From Neocallimastix lanati (nom. inval.) (Eukaryota > Neocallimastigomycota > Neocallimastigomycetes > Neocallimastigales > Neocallimastigaceae): a stretch of DNA of 64,000 bases. Below, in pieces: positions 14,691 to 27,450 of the stretch. The position numbers were made by a program, and so were the translations under genes. The notes under the pieces are model-generated. The model was not told where the DNA came from. It searched no databases and worked only from the letters and a program-made list of their open reading frames with translations. Position 1 is the stretch's first letter. Each line of letters starts with the position of its first letter. Location of the stretch: positions 978,501-1,042,500 of the forward strand of contig JACVTC010000038.1 of assembly GCA_016946835.1 (NCBI GenBank). Reading direction: 5' to 3'.

Positions 14691-15835
14691 TAATAAATAA
14701 TAAATAATAAATAATAAATAATAAAAAATTGAATAATAAATAATTGAATAATAAACAATAAATAGTAAATAATAAAAAATAATAAATAAAATAATAAATA
14801 GTAAATAATAAATAATAAATAATAAATAATAAATAATAAATAATAAATAATAAATAATAAATAATAAATAATAAATAATAAATAATAAATAATAAATAAT
14901 AAATAATAAATAATAAATAATAAATAATAAATAATAAATAATAAATAATAAATAATAAATAATAAATAATAAATAATAAATAATAAATAATAAATAATAA
15001 ATAATTAAATAATAAATAATAAATAATAAATAATAAATAATAAATAATAAATAATAAATAATAAATAATAAATAATAAATAATAAATAATAAATAATAAA
15101 TAATAAATAATAAATAATAAATAATAAATAATAAATAATAAATAATAGTAAATAATAAATAATAAATAATAAATAATAGTAAATAATAAATAATAAATAA
15201 TAATAAATAATAAATAATAAATAATAAATAATAAATAATAAATAATAAATAATAAATAATAAATAATAGTAAATAATAAATAATAAATAATAAATAATAA
15301 ATAATAAATAATAAATAATAAATAATAAATAATAAATAATAAATAATAAATAATAAATAATAAATAATAAATAATAAATAATTGAATAATAAATAATAAA
15401 TAATTGAATAATAAATAATTGAATTGAATAATAAATAATTGAATAATAAATAATTGAATAATAAATAATTGAATAATAAATAATAAATAATTGAATAATA
15501 AATAATTGAATAATAAATAATTGAATAATTGAATAATTGAATAATTGAATAATAAATAATTGAATAATAAATAATAAATAATTGAATAATAAATAATTGA
15601 ATAATAAATAATTGAATAATAAATAATTGAATAATAAATAATAAATAATTGAATAATAAATAATAATAGGTAATAATAATAGGTAATAATAATAGTTATA
15701 ATAAATAATTGAATAATAAATAATAAATAATTGAATAATAAATAATAAATAATTGAATAATTAAAAGAATAATATTTATTAATAAATAAATAATAAATGA
15801 ATAATAAATATTGGAATAATAAATAATAAATAATA
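14690..15835. repeat. Large AAATAAT heptamer array (satellite-like)
   Basis: More than 1 kb of period-7 AAATAAT units (the complement of the TTATTTA arrays). The right third has TTGAATAATAAATAA variants that form a roughly 15-bp higher-order unit. Open frames rich in Tyr/Leu/Ile over this stretch are repeat artefacts. Confidence 0.85.
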
Positions 15836-16256
15836 AATTATAATTATTAAATATAAATTAAATAAAAAATTTTAAAATATTAATATATAATGTTTAAAAA
15901 ATGTCATTTTTTTCTAGAAATGTAATTATCACAAATAATATTTATTATTTAATATCATATTAATAATTAATAATTAAGTATTTCTTTTTTTGAATTATTA
16001 ATAGGATTACTAATAATTAATAATTGAATATTTCATTAATTATTGGTAATATTATTAATAATATAATAATATTAAAATGATTCATTTCCTCTTTTCTTTT
16101 TTTTTTTTTTTAAATATGAGCTATTTTATTATAGTTTTAAACTATTTTGAAATTTTTTTTGAATGTAGGTTTAAAATGCTATTAAAACAACAATTTTTAA
16201 TGTCTATTAATAACACTTTTTAGAGTTTAAAAACTAAAAGGATATATTTATTTTGT

Positions 16257-16300
<44 letters not shown>

Positions 16301-16916
16301 CATATTTAATATATTTAATTTTAATATATTAACAAATTACTATAACGTTTCTAGAAAATGCGAAGTATAAGAACATAAATGAGGTATCATATATTAAAAT
16401 GCTACCATACGAATGAAAGAATATTTTGGTACTTGATTATATGTATATATAGGTTTTTTTTTTATTTTAATATAAATAAAACTTTTATTTTTTATTCCAA
16501 CTATTCCAATATTGATAGGCTTTTCTTTGTTTTAATATAATTATTTTGATATTACCCCACTCTCCCTCCAAAAAAAAAAAAATACAATGTTTCAATTTTT
16601 CTATGTTAAAAAAAAATTCTAAATAATTTAATGGTTGAATAAAATTTAAAAATGAATAAATAAATTTCAGTATTATAATTATTATTATTATTATAATTTT
16701 TTCTTTTTTTTTTTTTTTTTTATTATGTAATTTAAATTTTATTATATAAATTTTTATTATAAATCCAACAATTTTATTTATTTAGTGAAGGATTTAAAAT
16801 ATTTATTTATATATACCAAAATTTCCTATTTTAATTAAAAAATTATTTATATTTATATGTGTTTAATTATTAATATTGTTTTTTATTCAATTATTCAATT
16901 ATTCAATTATTTAATT
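15836..16916. other. Intergenic AT-rich DNA
   Basis: No gene is recognised. The stretch contains a 38-bp T tract at 16261-16298 and scattered more complex AT sequence, with no reading frame of normal composition. Confidence 0.6.
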
Positions 16917-17470
16917 ATTTATTATTTATTATTTATTTATTTATTATTTATTATTTATTATTTATTATTTATTATTTATTATTTAATTAATTATTTATTT
17001 ATTTATTATTTATTTATTTATTATTTATTTATTTATTATTTATTTATTTATTATTTATTATTATTTATTATTTATTATTTATTATTTATTATTTATTAAT
17101 AAATACTCTTTTTATTATTTATTATTTATTATTTATTATTTATTATTTATTTATTATTTAATTATTTATTTATATTTATTTATTTATTATTTATTTATTT
17201 ATTATTTATTTATTTATTTATTATTTAATTATTTATTTATTATTTATTTATTTATTTATTATTTAATTATTTATTTATTATTTATTTATTTATTATTTAT
17301 TTATTTATTTATTATTTATTTATTTATATATTTATATATTTAATATATAATATATAATATATAATATTTAATATTTATTTATAATACTATTATTTATTAT
17401 TCAATTATTTATATTATTTATTATTTATTATTCAATTATTTATATTATTTATTATTTATTATTTATTTAT
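16917..17470. repeat. Mixed TTATTTA/TTTA tandem array
   Basis: Period-7 TTATTTA and period-4 TTTA units are intermixed, with higher-order copies of TTATTTATTTA. The sequence degenerates into ATATAATATAATATTTA toward 17370. Confidence 0.8.
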
Positions 17471-17675
17471 ATAATTTTTTATTATTTATTTATATAATTT
17501 GTGTAATATCTTATTAATTATTATCACATTTTTTATGAGATTTAACAATTTCTTTTTAAAACTTCTTTATTATTTGAATAAATTTAATTATTTTTTATAT
17601 AATATATTAATAATTAATTCAGTATCAATGATAATAAATAAATTTTATTGGAATAAAGTTTCAACAAAACTTTGT

Positions 17676-18240
17676 TTTCTTTCTCTCTTCTCTCTCTCTC
17701 TTTTTTTTATATATTTAATTTATTTATATATATTTTTATATTTTTATAAAATTATATATTTCTATATTTTTATATATATTTATATAATTATATATATTTA
17801 TATAATTATATATATATATTTATCATATATAAAATTTATTATTTAATATTTACCATAGATTATTAGTTAATTTTATAAAATTATATATTTCTATATTTTT
17901 ATATATTTCTATATTTTTATATAATTATATATATTTAAATAATTATATATATTTATATAATTATATATATAATTATATATATTTAAATAATTTTATATAT
18001 TTATATAATTATATATATATATATTTTAGTATCATATATAAAATTTATTATTTATTGTTTACCATAGATTATTAGTTAATATAACAAAGTCATTTGAAAC
18101 ATTTCCATCTTCATTAAATTTGTTATTTATTGTAAATATTATTTATAGGACATATCCATTGATTTATTGTAAATATTATTTATTTATAGCCTATGTAATC
18201 ATAATATATATTATTATTTGTTTTATAGTATATGCTATTT
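17676..18240. repeat. CT tract and ~209-bp imperfect tandem duplication
   Basis: A CT-rich tract at about 17676-17702 precedes two copies of an AT-rich segment. Each begins TTTTATAAAATTATATATTT (17735 and 17871). Each ends with CATATATAAAATTTATTATT followed by ACCATAGATTATTAGTTAAT (17824-17871 and 18033-18080). A smaller repeat, TTATTGTAAATATTATTTA, follows at about 18126 and 18166. Confidence 0.7.
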
Positions 18241-18980
18241 ATAGGACATAGAGCATATATGATCAGTTGAATCTATGGAATGCATCAACCGTTCAAGTGT
18301 TCCATTAACGATTAACTTATTTTTAGTGTAAACATGATAAATTAAATTTGATGAAAATTTTATTATTTAATGTTTTTTTAATTTTATTATTTAATTTTTT
18401 AATTTAATTTTTAATTTAATTTTTAATTTAATTTATAATTATTTAAATTATTTTAATTTTTAGTTTTTAATATATCTCATATTAATTTATGTATAAAAAT
18501 ATCAAAAATATGTTTATTAAATGACTTTTAAATTTTTCTTTGTAGATAAATAAATGAATAAATATGAAATAGGCATATAAATAATTGAATAAATAAATAA
18601 TTGAATAAATAAATAATTGAATAAATAAATAAATATATATATATAAATAAGTATGAAAGCTTATTTATTACTAATTTAGAATATATTAGTATTCAAAAAT
18701 TTTTAAATATAATTTAATTGAATTGAATATCTAATATTTTATTCTAATATAATTGAAATAATACTCATTAATATATTAAATAGTTTTCAATATAATCTAT
18801 TTTTTATAATCATAATATACAAACATTAATATATAAATTAGCATCAATATATTACTCTATTACGGTAATCAATCATATTAATACATTCATAATATATTGC
18901 AATAAATATGATATATTACAGAGCAATCATAAGTTTTATTTCCATTAAATTATTCACAAAATAATGAAAATAGTTTCAAT
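18240..18980. other. Intergenic AT-rich DNA
   Basis: No gene is recognised. A short, less AT-biased piece (18240-18320) was checked for a tRNA-like box B and clover-leaf; none was convincing. Confidence 0.55.
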
Positions 18981-19620
18981 GGTTTTAAAACTTTAATAAA
19001 TATAAAAAAGTTAATAAAATAAAACTATAAATTATAAAATATTAACTATAAAATATAAAATATAAAATATAAAATAAAAATTATTAAATATAAAATATAA
19101 AATATTAACTATAAAATATTAACTATAAAATATAAAATATAAAATATAAAATATAAAATATATAAAATATAAAATATAAAATATAAAATATAAAATATAT
19201 AAAATATAAAATATTAACTATAAAATATTAACTATAAAATATAAAATATAAAATATAAAATATATAAAATATAAAATATTAACTATAAAATATAAAATAT
19301 AAAATATAAAATAATATATAAATATAAAATATAAAATATAAAATAATATATAAATATAAAATATAAAATATAAAATATAAAATATAAATTATAAATTATA
19401 AAATATTAACTATAAAATATAAAATATAAAATATAAAATATAAAACTATATTAAATATAATAAATAAAATATAAATATTAATATTTTATATTTTATATTA
19501 ATATAAAACTATATAAAATATAATAAATAAAATATAAATATTAATATTTTATATTTTATATTTTATATTAATATAAAACTATATAAAATATAATAAATAA
19601 AATATAAATTATATATCCAA
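18980..19620. repeat. AAAATAT heptamer array with palindromic 60-70-bp units
   Basis: Period-7 AAAATAT units are interspersed with ATTAACTATAAAAT. At 19441-19620 about three copies of a longer unit contain the near-palindrome TAAATATTAATATTTTATA and could form hairpins. Confidence 0.75.
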
Positions 19621-20217
19621 TAGCATTTGAATAACCAAATACAATGTAATTACAATAAATAATTTTTCTCTTTTTTTTAAAACAACAAATCGTTTTTTTT
19701 TTTTTTAATTAATAATGAAATTTTAATTAAATAAATCTAATCAGGTCTAAATATTATAGTATATTAAATTTGAATTGGTCTATATATAATATTATATAAT
19801 ATAATATAATATAATATATTAATTAAAGTAAAAATATTAATTTATTCAATTTTTTTTTCTTTTTTTTGAAATAAAGTAGTTGGCTTTAAAACTTTTTTTT
19901 TTATGGGACCAAAGGTTGTGGTTTAAATAATAAATGAATAAATGAATAGTATTTAAATATATTTAAATATAATAAAATATAATTTTAATAAAAGAACAAA
20001 TAAATTAATAAATAAATAAATTTCATTTTATATTAGTATTAGTATTAATAGTTTTAATTTATATTTTATAATAAATAATAAATAATATCAATATTAATAA
20101 AGTTTACGATAAATAATAATGGTAACCAAAATAATAATTTAATAAATAATAAAAAAGAAATTGCTTTAATAACAATTAACAATAACAATAATAAATAAAT
20201 AAATAAATAATAAATAA

Positions 20218-20261
<44 letters not shown>

Positions 20262-21828
20262 TAATAATAATAAATAATAGTCATAATAATAATAATAAAT
20301 AATAGTCATAATAATAATAATAATAATTAATAATAATAATAATTATAATAATAATAATAATTATAATAATAATAATATTATTATTTATTTTATTTTAATT
20401 CAAATTCATAATATAAAAACATTTATTTATTTATTTTATTTATTTATTATTTATTATTTATTATTTATTATTTATTATTTATTATTTATTATTTATTATT
20501 TATTATTTATTATTTATTATTTATTATTTATTATTTATTTGATATTATTATATTTCTTATCATATACAGTAATTAATTTAAATATATTATATAAATAAAA
20601 TATAAATATATTATATAATAAAAATATAAATATATAATATAAATAAATATACATTATTTTAGTTTTAATTTTTTATTTATTAAATTTTATTTATTTTAAT
20701 TTATTCATAATTTATTTTAATATATATTAGCTTAATATATAATATTACATTATAATAGATGTATATTAATATATACTTGATATATATAAAAATTTGAATT
20801 TTCTATTTGTATTCATTCTTTTTTTTTTTTTTATAACAAAAATTTTTTTGAATAAAATCCTTTTTTTTTTTTTTTTTTTTTTTTTATAACAAAATAAAAA
20901 AAAAATAAAATAAAATAATCAATCAAAAAAAAAAAATAAGAAAGATTCATTGATTATATAATTATTATAAAAAAAAATAATCATAAAAGCAAATAAAAAA
21001 AAAAAAGAAGAATTATATATAGAAAATCATAAAATAAACATTTATCATTAAAAATAATTCTTTTTTTTTTTTATTGTTAATTATTCTTTAGGGGAAATAT
21101 AAAAATAAAATAGCTTTTTAGATAAAATCGAAAGAAAGAAAAGAAAAGAAAAAATAAATAAAAAAAAAAAAAATTATTAGTTTTATCTTTACTTTCAAAA
21201 TATTTTAATATATATTTATTTATTTATTACATAGAATAAAAAAAAAAAAAAAAAAACAATAGTTTTATAAACAAAATAACTATTTTTTTTTGAATTAGAT
21301 AAATCAATTATACGCTCATATATTATATTTAAATTTTTAAATTCAAATATTTAAGAATTTTTTCCTCATTCGCAGTATTAAATATTATTTATTTTAAGAT
21401 ATATAGATATTATTTATTAACAAAAAAAAAAAAAAAATTAAGGTAATATTTTTATTATAAGTATTATTTAATAATATAAAATGAATATAGATTCAATCAG
21501 AACTGAAATATTGAAGAATATTTAAAAAAATAAATTTATTATAATTTATGAAATATAAAGATATAAATAAATAAAATAATAAAGTTATAATGAATGTTAA
21601 TAAATAATAGAAAAACCAAAAAATAGTATAATATCCTTATATAAATAATAAACGAATGATTTTATATATTTATTTATAATATATATATAAAACATTAAAT
21701 TTAATACTAATAGTTATTGTTATAATATTTATATTTATATAATTAAAAGTAATACATAACAGAGTAAAAGTATCATAACAACTATTTAAACTAAACCAAA
21801 ATATTTTAGAAAAAATAAATTTAACAAA
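19621..21828. other. Intergenic DNA upstream of the LRR-SH3 gene
   Basis: This contains an (AAT)n array at about 20215-20390, another TTATTTA heptamer array at 20440-20545 and several T tracts. No exon encoding a signal peptide was found in the ~800 bp before the start at 21829; the few ATGs there reach stops quickly. Confidence 0.6.
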
Positions 21829-23638
21829 ATGACTGATTGTGTTTACTTCCAAACTATAATAAAAGAACTTAATCCATCTGATACCAACACTGGTGATTGT
21901 TGGTAAGTAAAATAAAATTATAATAATAGTAAATAAAATAATAGTAAATAATATATTAAGCAAAAAAAAAAATAAAATATAATAATAGTAAATAAAATAA
22001 TAGTAAATAATATATTAAGCAAAAAAAAAAAATAAAATGAAATTATTAAAGTATTAATGTTAAATTATATATACATTAAAAAATAAATATATTCTTATTA
22101 ATTATTATTAATATTAATCGTAAATAGTGGATGGAGTATGGTAGAATGTGATAATAAAGGTACTATTACAAAACTTGATTTTTCAAATTATAAGGGTATA
22201 GATAAAAAGGTTGCATTTCCACAAACTATACAATTTTTAACTAATCTTAAAGAATTGTAAGTTTGTTGATAATAAATAATTTATATAATATGTAATGTGA
22301 AATAAAAAGTTTTCGATATAATGAAATTAATTTTATTCTTATTTAATTTTTTTTTTGAACTAATATTTATAAAATGAATTGTATGTGAAATATTTTTTTT
22401 AAAAAAATAGTTCTATCAAAGGACAAACAAATATAAATGAAATTTATTCTTTACCAACAGAACATTTGGAAAAAATTGATTTAAGTAACTCTGGTATGTC
22501 TTCATCTATTTTTCCCACTTGGATTTTAGATGCTTCAAATATTAAAGATTTAGATATTTCAAATACTCAAATTACAGGTTTACCACAAAGAGAAGTAAAA
22601 TCTTCAATAAAAAGTTGTAATTTCTCAAATACACCAATTTGTGGTTCATATCAATCTAGTCCTTATGCTAATTTTATTCCTGATTCATGTAAAGGTTCTT
22701 GCTCTGGTGGTTATACTCCACTAAATTCTAGTAATGGTAAAAAACCTAATGGTGAAGGTGGTGGCTCTTCCATTTGGATATTCTTATTAATTGGTGTTGC
22801 TGTAATTGCTATTCTTGGTGCCCTTGGTTTCTTATATATGAAGAAGGCAAAGAAGAGAGATGATGAATTAAGTAATTATGATAGTCCAAGACCAATTTTA
22901 CCAGTATCTAAAAGAGATAATGGAGAAGAAAAAGATAATGAATCTTTTGAAATTGCTGTTGATGATAACACACCATCAAAGATTAGCGAAGTTGCTCCAG
23001 CCAATGCCGCTGTTGCAGCTGTTGCCGTCCCTCAAGCTGCTGCTGTAGTTAATCATGATCCAAATGACAAAAAGATCGAAGAAGTTGCTCGTAATAATTA
23101 TGCTTCTGCTTATGGAGGTGATGCTAAACAAAATATATTTAATAATAATCGTGCTAGTGGTTCCTCAGTAAAGGATATATACCGTCAACACAATGTTTCT
23201 ACAGTCTCTGAACAAGAACAATCTTACTATCCACATCCTTCTATTTATAATACTATGACTACTGATATTGATTCTGATGATGAAGTCAGTGATATCAATC
23301 AACCAATAATAGCTGATTTAAAGAATGAAAAGGTAGAACAAGAACAACCTGCTCTTTTACGTAGAAAATCATCTAGAAAAGCTAATAATATTAAGGAAAC
23401 TCCATCTGAGGAAGCTGAAGATGAAGATGAAGAGAAGGAATCAAAAGAGAATGAAGATGAACTCTATGTTGCTAATTGGGACTATGCCCCAACCCTTAAT
23501 GATGAATTAGCTCTTACTGCTGGTGATGTTATTGAAATTAAAAAGAAGTTTGATGATGGTTGGTCTACTGGTTATAACAGAAGAACCAAACAAACTGGTA
23601 TTGTTCCATTATGTTATTTAAAGGAATATGAGGATTAA
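21829..23638 (+). CDS. Single-pass membrane protein with LRR ectodomain and cytoplasmic SH3 domain
   Basis: Exons 21829-21902, 22128-22256 and 22411-23638 give 476 residues. Residues about 20-37 carry an LRR N-cap-like pattern, DCCGWSMVECDNKGTITKLD. Leucine-rich repeats follow (LKEFSIKG, HLEKIDLSNSG, NIKDLDISNTQITGLP) with a Cys pair after them. A Gly/Ser linker leads to one membrane helix, WIFLLIGVAVIAILGALGFL, and a basic stop-transfer KKAKKR. The cytoplasmic part has an Ala-rich stretch, an acidic Glu/Lys region and a C-terminal SH3 domain with ANWDYAP, DELALTAGDVIEIKK, DDGWSTGYN and GIVPLCYL. This layout suggests a cell-surface sensor or scaffold that recruits proline-rich partners to actin or a signalling pathway. 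No signal peptide precedes the first codon, so an upstream exon may be missing. Function beyond domain content is unknown. Confidence 0.85.
21914..22032 (+). repeat. 59-bp tandem duplication in intron 1 of the LRR-SH3 gene
   Basis: Two copies contain TAATAATAGTAAATAAAATA and end ATATATTAAGC plus an A tract. Landmarks at 21921/21980 and 21961/22020 are displaced by 59 bp. Confidence 0.8.
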
Positions 23639-24685
23639 GTTTAATTATAATTTTAAAAATTAAAATTTAATTTTTTTTTTTTTTTACTATATTCTTCGTA
23701 ATTAAATTTAAACTTACAAAGAATATAATTAAAAAAAAAAATCATGTTAAAATAAATATAAAATGAAAAAAAAATTTTTTAAATGAACAAAGTGATGAAG
23801 TTTCGAATTATTTTTATTATAATATTATTTAATTTTTTTTATAATAATTATTTAACCGAAGAATTATATTTACTTTTTTTTTTTTTTTTCCTAAAAAAAA
23901 AAAATAAAGAATTGTATATATATATGAATAAAAAAATTTCTTTTTTATAAAAAAAAAAAAAACTTTATATATATATATTTTCTTAAATGAAAAAAAAAAG
24001 TCATAAATAAAATTAAAAAATAAAAGCTAAAAAAAAAAATAAAGTAAGAAATCAAATAAAGCCCTTTATTTATATAATAAAGTAAAAATTTTTTATTTTT
24101 TTTATTTTTTTTATATAAAAATTCAAAATTATAAAAAAAAATAATACTATTGTTTTTAAGAAAGGAAAAAGTAAGAAATATATAAATTAAAAATAGTAAT
24201 TAAAAAATATTAAGAAAGAATAATAAAAATAAAAAAAAAGGTAAATAAAAAAAAAAATTAATTTTTTTAATTAATAATTTTATTTAAGAGATTTATTATT
24301 ATTATTATTATTAATATTTTTTATATTTTATTTATTTATATTTATATATATTCTTTTTAATTATCAAATATCTATCTATATATTTAGAAACAAAACTAAA
24401 ACCTAAACAAACTAACAAAAAAAAAGTTATTAATCAGGTTTAAACATTGGGGAAAAAAAAAAATTTTTTTTCTTTTTAAATGAATTATTTATATAGATTT
24501 TTTATATATTTAAAATTTTAAAATCAAGTAAAAAATTTTAAAAAATAAATAGATAAATAATAAATAAATAAATAAATAAGTAAATAAATTAATAAATAAA
24601 TAAAAATAAAAGTAAAAAAAAAAATATAAAAAAAAAAAAAAAAAAAAGAAATATTAAAAAAATTTTTTTATCTAAAATTTCTATT

Positions 24686-24716
<31 letters not shown>

Positions 24717-25130
24717 ATATTTTTATATTTTTTACTTTTATTTTTTAATTCTACATTTTAATATAAAAACTATTTTAATTATTTTTTAATTATATATATA
24801 TTTAGTTAATTTTATAAAAGAAAAGAAAAGAAGTAAAGAGAAAGAAGAAAAGAAAAAAAAAATAATAAAAAAATTTTTTTTTCTTTTTTTCTTTAATAAC
24901 TCAACTTTTTTTTTTTTTTTTTGTTACTTTTTTAATTAAATCTTTTAATAATAGAAAATAAATTAACAAATAAACAAATAAATAAAAAATAAAAAAATAA
25001 AAAAATTTAATTAAAAATAATTAACTAAATAAATAAATAAATAAATAAATAGATTAGTAGATAAATGAATAAATAAATAAAAATAGAATAATTAATAAAT
25101 AAATTAATAAATTAAATAATTAATAAATAA

Positions 25131-25161
<31 letters not shown>

Positions 25162-25190
25162 ATAGATAAATAAATAAAAGATAACTAAAT
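23639..25190. other. Intergenic AT-rich DNA
   Basis: Only A/T homopolymers and TAAA-type runs (for example 25028-25175) are visible. No coding or RNA gene is recognised. Confidence 0.65.
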
Positions 25191-25199
25191 TAATTAATT

Positions 25200-25464
25200 A
25201 TGAAGTGTTTGATGGTGATTTTACATGTATTAAAGGTCAATATTACCATAGTAACAAGTTCTCAAATAATAAAGCTATAATTATGCTTAGCTTAAAATAT
25301 TCCCAATTCAACTTAGGGTTTTCGTAAACTATACATTATACGCTGTGGTTACAAACACAATACTACTATTGCTATTAGGCTTCTTACGCACTTTCATAAT
25401 TATATAAAATATAATATTTCATTTCATGTAATTTATTTTTTATTTTTTCATTTAAATCATGTAA

Positions 25465-25549
<85 letters not shown>

Positions 25550-26205
25550 AATTAAGTAAAGTTTTCTCTAAGTCTAAAAAAAAAAAAAAAAAAGAATTAT
25601 TCCTCATAGAATGGGTAGAGTTTCTGAAGATGATCCCAAGACTTTCTCCCTGTTGTGGCGAAGGTAATCAATCTTTTAAGCATTGGATTTAAAATTGCAT
25701 TGCTCTTGCATCTTTTAGATGGAATTCCTTTAAATTTCATCGATGAATCTCTATGTTTCTCCTTTTTTCCTATGACTGTATTTCTGATTTTGAAGATTAT
25801 ATCAATTCATTATATATGTATGTTCCTTCTTAGTGGAACTTTTTTTAGCTTTAAATGAGCTACATTTCGAGAGAGGGGGGGGGAACAGAGACAATTAAAT
25901 GAACTACTCTTCAAAGGTTCATCTGAGTCATTTGTTCCAAAAATTATGGGTTTGGCGGAATTCTTAACTAGCGCAATACCTATCATAAATAGTTCGTTTG
26001 AGTTATTATTTGATAGGTATTGCAAAATACCAAATTTAACCAAGGAGCGTCGATGTCGTACTGATAAGGCATAATGATAATACAAGATCAGCATCTATTG
26101 CTACGAAGGGTGAATCTCGTCTTAGTAGTTCAATAAATGATGAATCCTGGGGAGAGTTTAGTGGACACCACACTATCTATTTTAAAGATGTTACTTTCTA
26201 GGTTT
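25200..26205 (+). pseudogene. Decayed plus-strand coding island (probable dead mobile element)
   Basis: Higher-complexity sequence reads protein-like on the plus strand with several frame changes. Segments include MGRVSEDDPKTFSLLWRR near 25612-25665, SYDCISDFEDYINSLYMYVP near 25770-25830, then a clean stretch at about 25880-26070 containing FVPKIMGLAEFLTSAIP, NSSFELLFDRYCKIPNL and TKERRCRTDKA. After one more frame change, 26085-26200 reads SIATKGESRLSSSINDESWG and FSGHHTIYFKDVTF before a stop. A G9-10 run at 25875-25883 and stops between segments show the copy is dead. No family was recognised. An ATT array lies inside at 25468-25550. Confidence 0.55.
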
Positions 26206-26462
26206 TATTATTATTATTATTTTATTTTTTTTTTTTTATTCGATAGAAAGGAGAGAATTCCCTTGTAGTACAACTTGCCAGAAATACATAATATTTGAGT
26301 TTTTTTTATTTTTTATTTTATTTTATTTTATTTTATTTTATTTTTTTTTTTTTTTTTTAACTTTTATTTTTTTTTTTAAATTTCAAATGTACTTTTGACC
26401 TACATGTATTTTTTTTTTTTTATACCAAAACTAATAAAATTATGGAAGATTAGGCAAAATGT

Positions 26463-26505
<43 letters not shown>

Positions 26506-26611
26506 TATTATTTCTTTATTATTTCTTTATTATTTCATATTTAACTGGTGATCCGATCTACAACATTTTTTTATTAATTTCTGAATTTTTTTTTTTTTTG
26601 ATTTTTTATTA

Positions 26612-26668
26612 AAATTAAAAATATTCATATAATTAATAAATGAATAAATAACTAGGCAATAATTGCAG
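26612..26668 (+). repeat. Short dispersed element, copy A
   Basis: Positions 26612-26648 match 40587-40623 at 35 of 37 bases (shared start AAATTAAAAATATTC, shared end ATAATTAATAAATGAATAAA). Both copies continue to GCAATAATTGC (26656-26666 and 40643-40653). Each copy has a T tract on its left and an A tract on its right. Confidence 0.75.
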
Positions 26669-26879
26669 CTGTAAAAAAAAAAAAAAAAATTATATATATG
26701 TTTCTAATATCCCCATTTATATATAAATAATAATAATAATAATAATAATAGTATAAGTAATAATAATAATAAGTAATATTAATAAATAATAAAATAATAT
26801 ATAGTTAAATAATTAATAATTAAAAGTAATAATTATTAATAAATAATTAATAATAAATAATTAATAATAAATGATAAAT

Positions 26880-27090
26880 AATAAATAATAAATAATAAAT
26901 ATTAAATATTAAATAATAATTAATAAATAATTAAATAATAAATAATAAATAAATAATAAATAATAAATAATAAATAATAAATAATAAATAATATAATAAA
27001 TAATAAATAATAAATAATAAATAATAAATAATAAATAATAAATAATAAATAATAAATAATAAATAATAAATAATAAATAATAAATAAATG
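26880..27090. repeat. AAATAAT heptamer tandem array
   Basis: Period-7 AAATAAT units with rare AAATAAAT and ATATAAT variants. Tyr/Leu/Ile open frames over it are artefacts. Confidence 0.8.
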
Positions 27091-27450
27091 AATAATAAGA
27101 GTATTCATTAATAAATAATAATTAATAAATAATGTAGTTTTTAATTTAGATTAGTATATGTATATTTTTCTGTATTTATTAATTTTATTATATAGAATAT
27201 TAAATTTTTTTAATTAGATTAACTATTTTTTAATTTGTCGAGAAGAAAAAAAATTTTTTTTTATCTATTGAATATTTTTAAAGTTTTACTTTAAATATAT
27301 ACATATTTATATATATATTTTAATGTAATTTTTTTTTTTTTTTTTTTTTTTTATTTTTTATTTTAATTATAATTTTCAATAATTTAATATAAATTTATAA
27401 ATTTATAGATTTTAGCTATTAGAATTTGTATATAAATTATAAAATAAAAA

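Larger units (their letters stand above)
26206..27450. other. Intergenic DNA with T tracts and heptamer array
   Basis: Long T tracts (for example 26464-26500) are followed by the short dispersed element at 26612-26668 and an AAATAAT heptamer array at about 26880-27090. No gene is recognised. Confidence 0.65.

Noticed and set aside
14293-14758. Minus-strand open frames rich in Tyr, Leu and Ile
   Set aside because: They are translations of AAT/ATT tandem repeats in all three frames with no normal composition.
14405-15835. Possible CRISPR-like array
   Set aside because: Repeats are contiguous with no unique spacers, and the genome is eukaryotic.
16857-17099. Open frame of 80 codons
   Set aside because: Composed of Ile/Tyr/Leu from the TTATTTA array.
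18240-18320. Possible tRNA because of a GTTCAA-like piece
   Set aside because: No acceptor-stem pairing or A-box at the right spacing was found; no convincing tRNA was noticed elsewhere in the window.
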